Part shown: positions 45,633-55,352 of the stretch, in pieces | Layout of the letters: every line of letters starts with the position of its first letter | How positions within the stretch are numbered: the stretch's first letter is position 1 | Assembly: GCA_025558075.1 (NCBI GenBank) | Contig: JAHLKF010000005.1 | Location: 496,001 to 560,000 of the forward strand | Reading direction: 5' to 3' | Origin: Gaertneriomyces semiglobifer | Taxonomy: Eukaryota > Chytridiomycota > Chytridiomycetes > Spizellomycetales > Spizellomycetaceae | Length of the DNA stretch: 64,000 nt | Notes under the pieces: generated by a model | What the model was told of the DNA's origin: nothing | Databases searched by the model: none | The model's input: only the letters and a program-made list of their open reading frames with translations | Made by a program: the position numbers and the translations under genes

Positions 45633-46700
45633 TCACGATTGTAAAGGAATTCCAGCGGCGCGGAAGGCGGATTCAAACATTTTCAATCTCTGCTGCATCT
45701 TGGCGAACTGGGAGCTCATGCGATCCTTCTCAACTTCCAACTCAACCACCTTGCTCTTCAAGTCGTCACGTTCGGATTCAAGCTCCTTGACTTGACCCTC
45801 CAGCTCCGACATGCGTTCCATCTTGCGTGCTCGAGAGCGACGAGCAGCTTCTGTGTTCTTTTGCCTCTTCATATCCAGTTCTGCAAGGATGGCTTGGGCA
45901 TCAGCAGGACGTTCCTTCCGCTTGCGGCCGACAGAGTATGGTGGGGTAAGCTGAAGTGTCGACTTCACAACTGTAGGCGTCTGACGGGCCTGGGCCTCCA
46001 TCAAGCTTTGCAACTGTTGCTGCAATTGCTGCACAGGAACGCCCGCAGCGGACGCAACAGTGGCAAGGACGGTTGGGTCCAACGGCGTCATCGGGGTACC
46101 ACCTAGCTTATTAAGGAACGGCAACAATGCTGCAGTAACGGGTGCCAAGGCAGACGGTGCCGCAGCTGCAATGGGGGCAGGCTGAATCGGCTTCGTAGTC
46201 TGGCTAGTTGGTGAGCCAGACCGAGAAATATTTGGGGATGCAACTCCGACGGCGTTGCCGCCCATGTGCAAGGGGCCACTGGCGTTCTGCGGAGTAGTTG
46301 CTCCAGAACCGCACAGCTCAGCAAGAAATTTGTCATCCAATGGGTTCAAGAACCCATCAGGAAGGAGACCCAATAGAGGATCAAGCGGCATTGAAGGCAC
46401 ATCAATGGAGGCCGGAGATGCGCTCGCGTACGGCGACTCGAAGAAATTCTCGGTCCACATGTCAGGGCTACCCTCACAGAGAGGGGAAGGCACATCCGTT
46501 AGAGGACTGCTTCCATTAAAAGTAGAGGGCGTGGTGGCCGGAGATGGTAAGCCAGAGGACGCCTGAGCTGGAGCAATAGCTAGATACGCGAATGATGTGA
46601 GATGATTTCCTAACGAATGATGTTTACCCAGCAAAGCACACACACCTCCCAACCACTCAAGGTTGTTGAAATCGTACAATCCGTTCATTATAGTATCCAT
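45633..46700 (-). CDS. Gcn4/Cpc1-type bZIP transcription factor
   Basis: A bZIP protein of 333 residues (355 if one intron is kept). The DNA-contact helix is KRQKNTEAARRSRARKMERM, nearly identical to the Gcn4 basic region, followed by a leucine-type zipper with LEGQVKELESERDDLKSKVV. The first two thirds are Pro/Ser/Ala-rich with a short acidic/aromatic stretch (DMWTENFFESPYASA) of the kind that works as an activation domain. A 66-nt intron in the 5' part (GTGTGTGT...TCTAG, about 46639-46574) is in frame and has no stop, so both forms are possible. The 5' leader carries an upstream ORF (46867-46751) and a TTACGTAA site lies about 470 bp upstream. It may control amino-acid biosynthetic genes, possibly including MET2 nearby; that is inference. 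Confidence 0.88.
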   Translation of the reverse strand: MDTIMNGLYDFNNLEWLGGVCALLGKHHSLGNHLTSFAYLAIAPAQASSGLPSPATTPSTFNGSSPLTDVPSPLCEGSPDMWTENFFESPYASASPASIDVPSMPLDPLLGLLPDGFLNPLDDKFLAELCGSGATTPQNASGPLHMGGNAVGVASPNISRSGSPTSQTTKPIQPAPIAAAAPSALAPVTAALLPFLNKLGGTPMTPLDPTVLATVASAAGVPVQQLQQQLQSLMEAQARQTPTVVKSTLQLTPPYSVGRKRKERPADAQAILAELDMKRQKNTEAARRSRARKMERMSELEGQVKELESERDDLKSKVVELEVEKDRMSSQFAKMQQRLKMFESAFRAAGIPLQS

Positions 46701-46750
46701 GTTGTGATGGTATCCGATTGAATCAAAATCAGTATTGATGTTTTCTAAAG

Positions 46751-46867
46751 CTATTGTGGTGGTTTCGGCGGCGGTGGCGGACAGGGTAATGGTTGTGGTT
46801 GTTCTTTTGATGTTTGTGTCGTCGTATCTAATTTGCTAGAGACATTTTGAGCGTTGATGGGAGCCAT
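46751..46867 (-). promoter_or_regulatory. Upstream ORF in the bZIP leader
   Basis: A 38-codon ORF begins MAPINAQNVSSKLDTTTQTS and ends with a Pro-rich PCPPPPPKPPQ; its stop lies 50 nt before the bZIP ATG. Its ATG is preceded by GCCGCCAAC, a good initiation context. Gcn4 and Cpc1 genes are governed by leader ORFs, so this is likely a translational control element. A Pro-rich end may slow ribosomes. It could instead be an N-terminal exon, but no donor site was found in it. Confidence 0.6.
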
Positions 46868-47329
46868 GTTGGCGGCGAAGCAAGTAAGGTGAGAGGGGGG
46901 GGAGAGAGTAGTTGTGGAGAGATATTGAAGATAGGTGAACAAACGGGTAACCGTCCAGTAACTTAAGCAATGACAGCCATGGCTGCTAATATGTGTCTTG
47001 TAAATGTAAATATATTGTCCTTGTTAACTGGTGTGTTGAGAAAAGAAGCAGAAGGCGGCGGGGGATGGAGTCTGGGCAGCAGCTTTTATATCCGAACGGA
47101 GCGAAATGGGTGCCATGGCAACTGGGAGATTCATCAGTGCTCCAATAATGTTATTGGCTCGTTGATTAATTACGTAATCAAATCAAAAGCGCGTCAGCCG
47201 CCGCGGAGTTTCGGCACGATTTCCAGCCCATGATAAACATTTTTCAAGTTCCGGTTTCATTAGAGAAAAGTGTAACTTCTACACATGTTAACAGCGTGAA
47301 ATCGCCAGTATATAAGTTTATCTACGAGT
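46868..47329. promoter_or_regulatory. Upstream region of the bZIP gene
   Basis: Between the leader ORF and the cyclin stop. It contains the palindrome TTACGTAA (47170-47177, extended to ATTACGTAAT), CT-rich leader sequence (about 46890-46915) and no gene. Confidence 0.45.
47170..47177. promoter_or_regulatory. TTACGTAA palindrome upstream of the bZIP gene
   Basis: Embedded in ATTACGTAAT, about 470 bp upstream of the bZIP ATG and about 300 bp before its leader ORF. The gene encodes a factor of the class that could bind such a site. Confidence 0.45.
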
Positions 47330-48340
47330 CTAGCAGACCGGTTGCAGGAAACCAGCACTACTAGCAGTAAACTTGTTCGGTGCGGCACTGGTGCCATTTC
47401 TTGAGAATGTCCTTGTGGCGATGGGCGATGAATTTGCGCTCAGAGAAGGATTTGGACCCAAGGAACTTGATCGAGAACTGCTGGTATTTCGTCGTCGTTC
47501 AGCCATTGTACACGTGCTCGCACGGCGCATGAGCAAGGTTTGATACGCAGCGTCAGATTTTGGGGGAATCTCGGATTTGTGAGCATGTTGCACATTGACA
47601 ATGCAAGCGATAGAGTTTGCTCTTTGACGCGTTTCCATCGCTTCTGATTTTCGCTCAGCTGTGGGTGGTGGTGAGGATTTGGCATCGGAACATGGTGAAG
47701 CGGCCGGGGCGGCGGAATGTTGGAGAATATGTGAAGGATTCGGTGACGGATGCATAGGCACCACTAATTGTAGAGGAGAGTGCAATGGTTTAGACGTCTG
47801 TGGAGGGCCGGCCTCACAGGTAGCGCATGCCGTACACCGGTGTTGCTCGTCGTCAGAAGCAGCATGCTCGGCCAGCAACATGGCGATTTCATCGGGCGAG
47901 GTAGTCAGCCGGTAATCCAGTAAGGCCAGAAGCTGCTTCTCCATCAGGTTAACCTCGGCCAATGAAAATGCTGTGGCGACAGACGCATAAGCTCTATTCC
48001 GAATAGGAGCGTCGTAAAGGAACTTCATTGCCAAAAGCATGGACGCAAGCACGATGCGATGGACAGTGCATGCAAGACCACGCGCAGTGGCCGGCAATTT
48101 TCGACGTAGCCTCGCAACGTAGCAGAGCGTGGTGAGGAAGGCGGATGTCTGTATACGCGTACTTGCAACGAGGTCGGCAACGAACTTTCTGAGAGGCGGG
48201 ATAGGATTGGTGGATGCAGTTGCGGGAGCGCAGACGATGACTGTTTGTGCGATGGAGACGAGGAGGTCGATCATCGCTGGGCTGACGGGGCGGCCGCACA
48301 GTGTCTTTACACGATCTTGGCGTGCACACTGGCAAGTCAT
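47330..48340 (-). CDS. PCL-type cyclin (Pho85 cyclin-like)
   Basis: A single exon encodes 336 residues. The cyclin box occupies about residues 50-155: FVADLVASTRIQTSAFLTTL, ARGLACTVHRIVLASMLLAM, KFLYDAPIRNRAYASVA, and LAEVNLMEKQLLALLDYRLT. This is the arrangement of Pcl1/Pcl2/Pcl9-type cyclins that activate Pho85-class kinases. The C-terminal half is Ser/Pro/Ala-rich and unstructured, with several Ser-Pro sites. The ATG at 48340 is the first in frame. A TATA-like element with a neighbouring CCAAT (inverted) lies near 48515-48533, about 180 bp upstream. Confidence 0.85.
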   Translation of the reverse strand: MTCQCARQDRVKTLCGRPVSPAMIDLLVSIAQTVIVCAPATASTNPIPPLRKFVADLVASTRIQTSAFLTTLCYVARLRRKLPATARGLACTVHRIVLASMLLAMKFLYDAPIRNRAYASVATAFSLAEVNLMEKQLLALLDYRLTTSPDEIAMLLAEHAASDDEQHRCTACATCEAGPPQTSKPLHSPLQLVVPMHPSPNPSHILQHSAAPAASPCSDAKSSPPPTAERKSEAMETRQRANSIACIVNVQHAHKSEIPPKSDAAYQTLLMRRASTCTMAERRRNTSSSRSSSLGPNPSLSANSSPIATRTFSRNGTSAAPNKFTASSAGFLQPVC

Positions 48341-49628
48341 TGTAGAACTCTGTTCACGGACAAGCAGCTGTACCGAATGTATCTAGTGCGCAGCCTTCTG
48401 TCCACTGGTGGTCTCGCCGCGGTGAGGATGATGGTTGAACTTGCGGTCGCGGGATGGAGTGGTATGATTTGTCGGGATGGCCAGCGGCGAATTGGAAATG
48501 CTACGTACGAGTCCGGCCAATTTATATAAATACGGGGAAGGCGGGCGGTGTATTGTGACTTTGTTATGGGCAGATATGTCTTTATACGTGTGTGTCTCTG
48601 CGTTCAAATTCAGCTTGTCACATTGTTGTTCCAGACGGCAGCAGCAGGAGGATCAGGAGTTGCATGCAAGGGCCCGACGGACCCGAACGCATCCCCGACG
48701 ACGTCGAGCGACGAAGGACGAGCGACGGCGACTGATGACTTACCTCTGATGAATTTCGTGTCGCAAGGGTTATTAATTCCATTGTTTGTTGTAAGAACCC
48801 GCCTGGCAACGAACGGCCTCGATCGGCAGAATCAAATTTATGTTCTCGACTGACCTCCGGATTCCTTCATTGGTTGGACGCCCAAAAGGAACCCGCCGAC
48901 CTCCGGGCGTTGGGAGGGCCCTTCTGCTCAGCTTTGAACCCAGTTTCCCACCGTTGGTATTAAACGCAAGTGTGCAAAAAAGGCTCAGTCCTTGTCACAC
49001 AAGGGTGCACGCGGGGATCGAATTTCGTCCAAGACGCGCAAATTCGGGCTTTCGGCGTGTTTAAAACCCGTCCGATTCATTTCCACATTGATGGTTGATA
49101 TCTTTCCATAACAGGTAATAACATGATTTTGGCGGCAAAACAAGTCCGAAGGGCCAAACTGCCAACAGACACAAGACGCAGCCCAGAGCGCCCCAGAGTC
49201 CAGACCCCCTTCTCTTCTGCAACACCCAAAGCCCCAAACGTTCCAAACATTCCACAAAGATTTGTGGAACCAGGGTTGAGATCTGATCGTGTAATCGATT
49301 CACATGTCGGCTGCCATCGGCATTATTATGTAATCCACTGATCGACTCATCGCATGGCACAGTGACTAAACGCGGTGTGAATGGCGACATCCGTGCTGCG
49401 TGTTTCCCACAACGCAAAGTTCACAGTTTGGGGCCGCAGCAGCAGCAGCAGGTTCTCAACACACTCATTCCATTTCCCATCGACGACGGCGGGCTTTCCA
49501 CCAACAAGCTGTGCTCGCTTCTCACCACCATCACCACCCGAGCAAAGCAGCCGTCACTTAGTGGCTGGTGACAGTCGCCCGACCTCAGAACGGACCACTC
49601 ATCGCGACTGACTGACAGCTTCGAAGAA
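48341..49628. promoter_or_regulatory. Divergent promoter between the cyclin and MET2
   Basis: About 1.29 kb. Minus-strand TATTTATATAAA-type box at 48521-48533 with a CCAAT box beside it serves the cyclin. A CAG-repeat tract is at 49436-49450. Short ORFs (48566-48853, 49061-49417, 49381-49611) show no family similarity. Confidence 0.45.
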
Positions 49629-51138
49629 ATGTCGGGTAAGCGCCGTCTTTTGATATGATGTGCATGCGACTGTTTGAAGCTGTTATTTACCTGTTCGATC
49701 ATTTCCATCAATTGAACTTTCAGAGTTTAGCAAGCTGATCCCGAATCAAAAGTTCGCCCATATAGAATCGTTCACCCTTGAATCTGGCATACATCTGGAG
49801 CATGTCCCTGTCGCATACAAGACGTGGGGGAAACTGAATGCTGACGGTACAAATGCGATGATTATTTGTCATGCTTTGTCGGGGTCATCGGACGTCGAAG
49901 ACTGGTGCGTGGAATGATGACATGATCGCGCTGCTGTTCCTCATGGTCAACGGCTGCTGACGAGCGTCTCGTCACTTGTCCGCGCAGGTGGGGTCCACTT
50001 CTCGGACCAGGACGTGCGTTCGATACAGATGTCTTTTTTGTTTTCTGCGGAAACGTCTTGGGATCTCCGTACGGAAGCGCTTCGCCGGTCACGATAAATC
50101 CGGCCACCGGAGATCCATATGGCCCAACCTTTCCAATAGCCAGCATCAGAGACGATGTGCGTCTGCACAAACAAATTCTCGACAGTTTGGGGGTACGTCA
50201 AATTCAGTTCGCCATTGGTGGGTCCATGGGAGGCATGCAAGTACTGGAATGGTCCTTCTTCGGCCCGAACTATGTGAAGAACATTGTCCCCATCGCAACC
50301 TCAGGACGGCATTCGGCCTGGTGTATAAGCTGGGGTGAGGCGCAGAGACAAGCCATCTACAGCGACCCTAACTACAATGATGGCCACTATACCCGTGAGA
50401 ACCCGCCAGCTGTAGGTTTAGCAGCTGCCCGTATGCAGGCATTACTGACGTACCGATCGCGTAATTCATTCGAGTCGCGGTTTGGTAGAAAAGTGATGCC
50501 ATTGAAAACTATCAATGAACCTCAACCGCACGCGTCAATACATCACAACGAAGGTCACAAGATACGCTTGCATGGTACGAGAGACGCGCCTCTGGATGAT
50601 AAAGCTTCGTCTGACGACGGGGGACCGCGGGTATATTCGGCACAGAGTTACCTTAGATATCAGGGTGACAAATTCATTAAGCGCTTTGACGCTAACTGTT
50701 ACATCTCGATAACGCGTAAAATGGATACTCACGACGTATCTCGTGGGCGAGGAGAATTCTACCAGATCCTACGAAGCATAAGTCAGCCGACTTTAGTAAT
50801 AGGTGAGTCATTGCTTATTTTCGATTTCTTTTTTCTTTCTGCTGGAATGCTGAACGACTACTGATATAGGTATCGAAAGTGACGGTCTGTTCACCATTGG
50901 CGAACAACGAGAACTCGCAGAGCATATTCCCAACGCAGAACTTGTGGTGATTACATCTCCAGAAGGCCATGATGGCTTTCTATTGGAGTTTGGGGAGATG
51001 AACATGCACATATCGTCGTTCATACGACGGAACGCGCCAGAGTTATTTGGTGGGAAACCAGTGCCACAGCTTGCACCTGAGGAATTGGTATCGAAAGCCA
51101 GCGTCTTTGGTGAAGCTGAGGACGCTATGAGGTGGTGA
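49629..51138 (+). CDS. MET2: Homoserine O-acetyltransferase
   Basis: Makes O-acetylhomoserine from homoserine and acetyl-CoA, the entry to methionine synthesis. The coding start is a 7-nt exon (ATG TCG G) spliced over about 92 nt to AGTTTAGC, giving MSEFSKLIPNQKFAHIESF. Then VAYKTWGKLNADGTNAMIIC, HALSGSSDVEDW, GNVLGSPYGSASPVTINPAT, and the nucleophile elbow IGGSMGGMQVLEW with the catalytic Ser follow. RYQGDKFIKRFDANCYI leads to the Asp in GIESDGLFTIGEQ and the His in SPEGHDGFLLEF. The stop is at 51138. I read four exons and about 420 residues in an alpha/beta-hydrolase fold. Confidence 0.93.
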
Positions 51139-51341
51139 CCTATTATTTGTACGCCAGAGCAGTTTTGTAAAGCATAATCTGAGACTTGTTGATTCTAAAT
51201 AGACTAGCGTTCTGTTCCTTCGAGCCATCAATTCTGACTGTGCCACCAACGCGGTCAGTCGCTTTGACAGCTTTGCGACAGCGTTGGCCCTCACAGGTTT
51301 CTCTCGACCAAAAATCCAAGTTCTGCAGTATACAGGTGTTC

Positions 51342-53239
51342 ATGTCCATATCAATGGAAGGGGGCGTAGCGGGTAGCGCCCTTTCGCGGTTCTTAGAGAT
51401 CTGCCGGTCGGCTCTCGCTGACGACGAGGAACACGCAAAGGCGATTGCAAAGGAAGCTTGCGACTTTGCGCTTCAGCTGGCTATACCGCCTGCAGGTGGC
51501 CGGCCACAAAAGCGTATTGCACTTATTAGTCATGTGCGAAGGACAAGGCACAAACTTGGTAAGTCAGGACCGTGAGTTTAATGCAAGGCAACAGCCACAC
51601 TCTCTTAGTAACGCTGCATTTTCACGCGTTCTCAGCAGGTCACTGCGTGGTCCCAAACGGTTCGTTACCGGCAAATCTTCCTGTATGCGTGCTAGCCCAA
51701 ATTCTGGGAGAATTGGGCCATGGAACTAGCGGCCTACCTTCCATCGAACACCAACGAGATTTGGCGTCTGCCGCTTGCGTCAACCGTCGTTGGCATCAAG
51801 TCGCTGTACCTCTCCTCTGGCGACAACCCTTACTACTCACTCCTCAATCCATCATTAGCTTTTGCTTTGCATTGCGATTGAGTTCAAAGTTCGGATCTGG
51901 GAACGGGTCGATAGTGAAACGGCTGAGTTTCCCACCGCTCAGCTCTGGGGAGCAAAACCACCTATGCATGATGTCGAACCTTGTTACTGGGGCAGTACCA
52001 TGGTGCACATCATTGCGAACGCTAGTCTTAAATTCACATGGCCCAGCCATTGACCTTGTGACGCTGACCGCTTTGTTTACGCATTGCGCTTCATTGAGCG
52101 CCCTTCGTTTGGTCGTGGATCTGTCACAAAATAGCTTGAATGATGGAACTGAAACGGCTAGCGACACCAGTGAAAGCTTTCTAGATTCACTTGATTCCAT
52201 GAACAACCAGGATGATACCGGCTTGGAAGAGGAAAGCATGGGAAAATCTGTGATTTCTTCAGAACACCTGCTGGTTGCGGGCTTTCAGAGGTTGAGTATT
52301 TTGGATTTGATCAAAGTTGTTGGCACTAATTGCCATGAAGTGTCGGTGTTTCTCGCAGCGGTACGAATGGGGTTGGGACCCAACCTCAAGAGATGTCATA
52401 TGGGCGCGTTCGCGTGCTTGAATGATGATTCAGCAGTTACTTTGGACGACAGCATCGACGTCTTACAGAGCATCTCACTCCAATGCCCGAACTTAGTGGC
52501 TCTCGATTTTCCGGTACCCCAAGGAACATCAGACGAGTACTATCATCAGTTGGGAAACGCTCTGCGCGGAATTTCGCGCAGCTGCCCCGGCATCCGATGC
52601 CTACAACTGAGTCATCATCTCATTGAAATGGCTCATCCAGACGAAGAGCAACACAGTGAATTTCGCTTGATCGACATTCGTTCAGCAGCTCACACCATGA
52701 TATTATCATTTACTCATTTGGAACAAATAGATATCCAAGGCCTACATGCCAGCGAAGCGATTATGCGTGCCTTGACACACTACGGCCCAGCAACTTTGCA
52801 CTGTGTTCTCATCGACATCGATTGCTGTCCGTCTCCAGCAATTACCAACTTCATTACGTCTCGCGGGCGCGGGTTGCGTACCCTTTCTCTGCTATCGTCC
52901 CGTACGTTACCAACCTATGAGTCCCTTAGAGCTATCAGCAAGTATTGTGAGCACCTCGAGGTCCTCGATCTTCGCCACAAGCCTCCAGACGTCGCTGCTC
53001 CTGGATCGGTGGAGTATCCGCTTGTGCATGAGTGGTATGCCTCACTACGTGACGTCCTCACTCACTGCTTGAATTTAAAGCGAATGTTGCTGGCCTGGAC
53101 ACCAACAGCAGGCTACACGAATGATACGCTGGTTCTCTGCGACACGTTCTCGAACGTGGTTGAGCTCTGCGAGTTTCCCACTGGAGGCCATGGAGCTTTG
53201 ACGCTAACTTATCCCGATTGGAAGACATCCAGTCTTTGA
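51342..53239 (+). CDS. F-box/leucine-rich-repeat protein
   Basis: Two exons (51342-51558 and 51636-53239; GTAAGT...CTCAG intron) give about 605 residues. The first 75 residues are alpha-helical and rich in Ala/Glu. An F-box-like segment follows (LPVCVLAQILGELGHG, with CVNRRWHQVAVPLLWR as the second half), and then at least eight leucine-rich repeats (for example LRTLVLNSHGPA, NLVALDFPVP, IRCLQLSHHLIE, LEVLDLRHK). A Ser/Asp/Glu-rich insert lies near residues 260-295. Such proteins choose substrates for SCF ubiquitin ligases. Target unknown. It lies 204 bp downstream of MET2, same strand. Confidence 0.82.
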
Positions 53240-53445
53240 CATTGTCCCCGCGCGGAAAGTGGGTGTTTTGCTTTTGGGGACAGTCCGAACAGCTCCAATT
53301 CAAAGTTCAGTGATGAAAAGTTTGTTGTACATACATAACATGTGGGTCAGCATGCTAAAGCATCTCGATGCAAATAGGAAACAAGTCTCATTATCTAAAC
53401 GCTTTAATGGTAATTCAACCTCATGAAAGCTCTATTTCGGATTCC

Positions 53446-54916
53446 TTAGGCCACGGATACTTGGCTAGCAGTCATTACCGAAGCTGAATCAGCAGCGGAT
53501 CTGTAACTGCCCATTTGTGAACTGCTGTCTCTTAGCGCAAGCAGCTGCTTTGTGCGGAAGGTTTCGTAGTGTACGCCGGCAGTAGTTTCGATCATATCCT
53601 GTAAGTGCGTGCGAGTGAGGAAATTCCGCAGGTGAACAAACTCGCAGTGGTTTTCATTCTCAACTAAATGCACGCTTGTAAATATCGCGACACGCTTTGC
53701 AGGTTACACAACCTCTCACCGTCAATTATGCCCCATCGGGTTCGTCGTCCGCGGACAGCCTTTCCATCAATGACAACATTCCGTTCAGAGCCGACGACGG
53801 CAAAAGGAATCATATCCTTGAAGAGACGGTAGATGTAAGCGTTATGTTGAATAACAGATGCAGAAGAGTTTGCTACTCACTCTGATCATTTGAACGGTTT
53901 GTCTATCAATCCTATCAGCTTCGCTCAACACAACATCGTCCTCAATGTCAACGTATGGGTAGCAGCGAATGCCATGGAAGTCAATCTCCTCCTTTATTCG
54001 GCGTTTGAATGCCACGCGCTCTTCCATCGTCAGCGAGTCAGCCTTCGCTATGACTGGAACAACATTGGCGATCTCCGAAATCTTCCTCATAACGGTGATA
54101 TCCAGCGGGCTCAAACTAAAACATAAGGAGTGAGATGCAGGTTAATGGGTAAAACTCTGCAAACTGCACGTACGCATGGCCTGTAGGAGCTATGAAGAAC
54201 AGAACAGCATGAACACGTGTGTCAGGGATTCGCCGTTCACGGCCGGGTACTAATTCTTTCTTCATATAGGTCGAATACTGCTCCTTGATATACTTTATGA
54301 TGGGTTCCCAGCTAACGCAATGTCATGAGAATTTTTGGCTGTATGGATCCACGAGGGCCATAGCAACCTACCAGTTCTCATTGTTGACTTGATCACCGTA
54401 GCCAGGCGTGTCGGTAATACTGAGTTTAAGCCGTACGCCATTCTCCTCGATCACTGATAAATGACATAAAATAAGCCCATGGCTACATAATGCCAACGTA
54501 TCAGATACTGCGTTCTTACAGTGCGAAATTGTCTGGATTTCGACCGTCTGACGGAATGCGTCAGCTCTCTTAGGCGCATTTGATTCCTTCAAGTGGGCGG
54601 CGAACAGGGTGTTGACGAGTGTGCTCTTTCCCAAACCCGATCGCCCTGTGAACTAAGTATATTACTATCATGCGTCAAAGACTCAAACCATAAGAAGACG
54701 TCCCGTACCAACAACCATGACGTTAAAAGCAAATCCACGCTTCAACAGTTTCCGCTCAATCTGCTGCGTGATACTGTCGAAACCAACATAGCTGGTCAAG
54801 GTAACCTGACGGAATTGACCAAATTGAACATTCGTAATTGTCGCGTACGAACAAAACAACAACATCTCTACCTTTTTGGGCGCCTCGACGGGTACCTGGG
54901 TGCCTGTGGCTGACAT
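53446..54916 (-). CDS. CDC10: Septin, Cdc10-type
   Basis: A filament-forming GTPase of septum and cell-cortex scaffolds. The ATG at 54916 starts MSATGTQVPVEAPKK, spliced to VTLTSYVGFDSITQQIERKL. G1 (GRSGLGKST) is split by an intron. G3 is DTPGYG, followed by the region now split by the next introns, then IANVVPVIAKADSLT with G4 (AKAD) and KRRIKEEIDFHGIRCYP. The septin C-terminus is LRNFLTRTHLQDMIETT and THYETFRTKQLLALRD-like sequence, and no coiled-coil tail follows, which favours Cdc10 among yeast septins. I count eight exons and about 320 residues. The stop is at 53446. Confidence 0.88.
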
Positions 54917-55352
54917 CCTTCTCGTTGCGTTTTCGCCCAATTCAACCCAAAGCAGCCGGGAAAGCGAGACACAATTGAAAAACTTTATGAGGCAGACCTG
55001 TCGTACGTTTCCCGTCTTCCTTGCGAGGTTTACTAGCCGCTCTGGGCTTGTGCGTAACTATTCCTTCAACCGATGGAAGTCCTAACTGAAGTCCTGTGTG
55101 TGTTCGGTCGGCATCCAAGGCGCCGCCCGTTGGCAGCGGTACGTGTGCGGGGTCACGTGACCGGTAGCATTTTACTATGGGCAGCGTTCGGCGTATTAAG
55201 GTTTTGAAAATCTATCAACGAATGGATGGACGGCAGGACAGAGGAGCGGCTGTCCAAAGGAAGGAGGAGAAAGAGGATCAGGACGTAAGCAGCAGGCGGC
55301 CCTCGCTGTCTCTTTTGGAAATCTGGTGAATAAGCGACGGTACTACAAAGAA
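54917..55352. promoter_or_regulatory. Divergent promoter between septin and PPR genes
   Basis: About 435 bp. It includes GGTCACGTGACC (a perfect 12-bp palindrome around 55150-55161, CACGTG core). A 32-codon + strand ORF at 54987-55085 has the composition of a mitochondrial presequence. A second short ORF starts near 55222. Either could be an upstream ORF or a first exon of the PPR gene. Confidence 0.45.

Noticed and set aside
48566..48853. 95-codon + strand ORF between cyclin and MET2
   Set aside because: No family similarity, sits in a promoter region, and composition is not distinct.
49061..49417. 118-codon minus-strand ORF between cyclin and MET2
   Set aside because: No motif or splice support; overlaps other chance ORFs on the opposite strand.
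50804..50810. TGAGTCA, a perfect Gcn4/AP-1 site in MET2
   Set aside because: It is formed by the 5' splice site GTGAGT of a MET2 intron and so is explained without a regulatory role.
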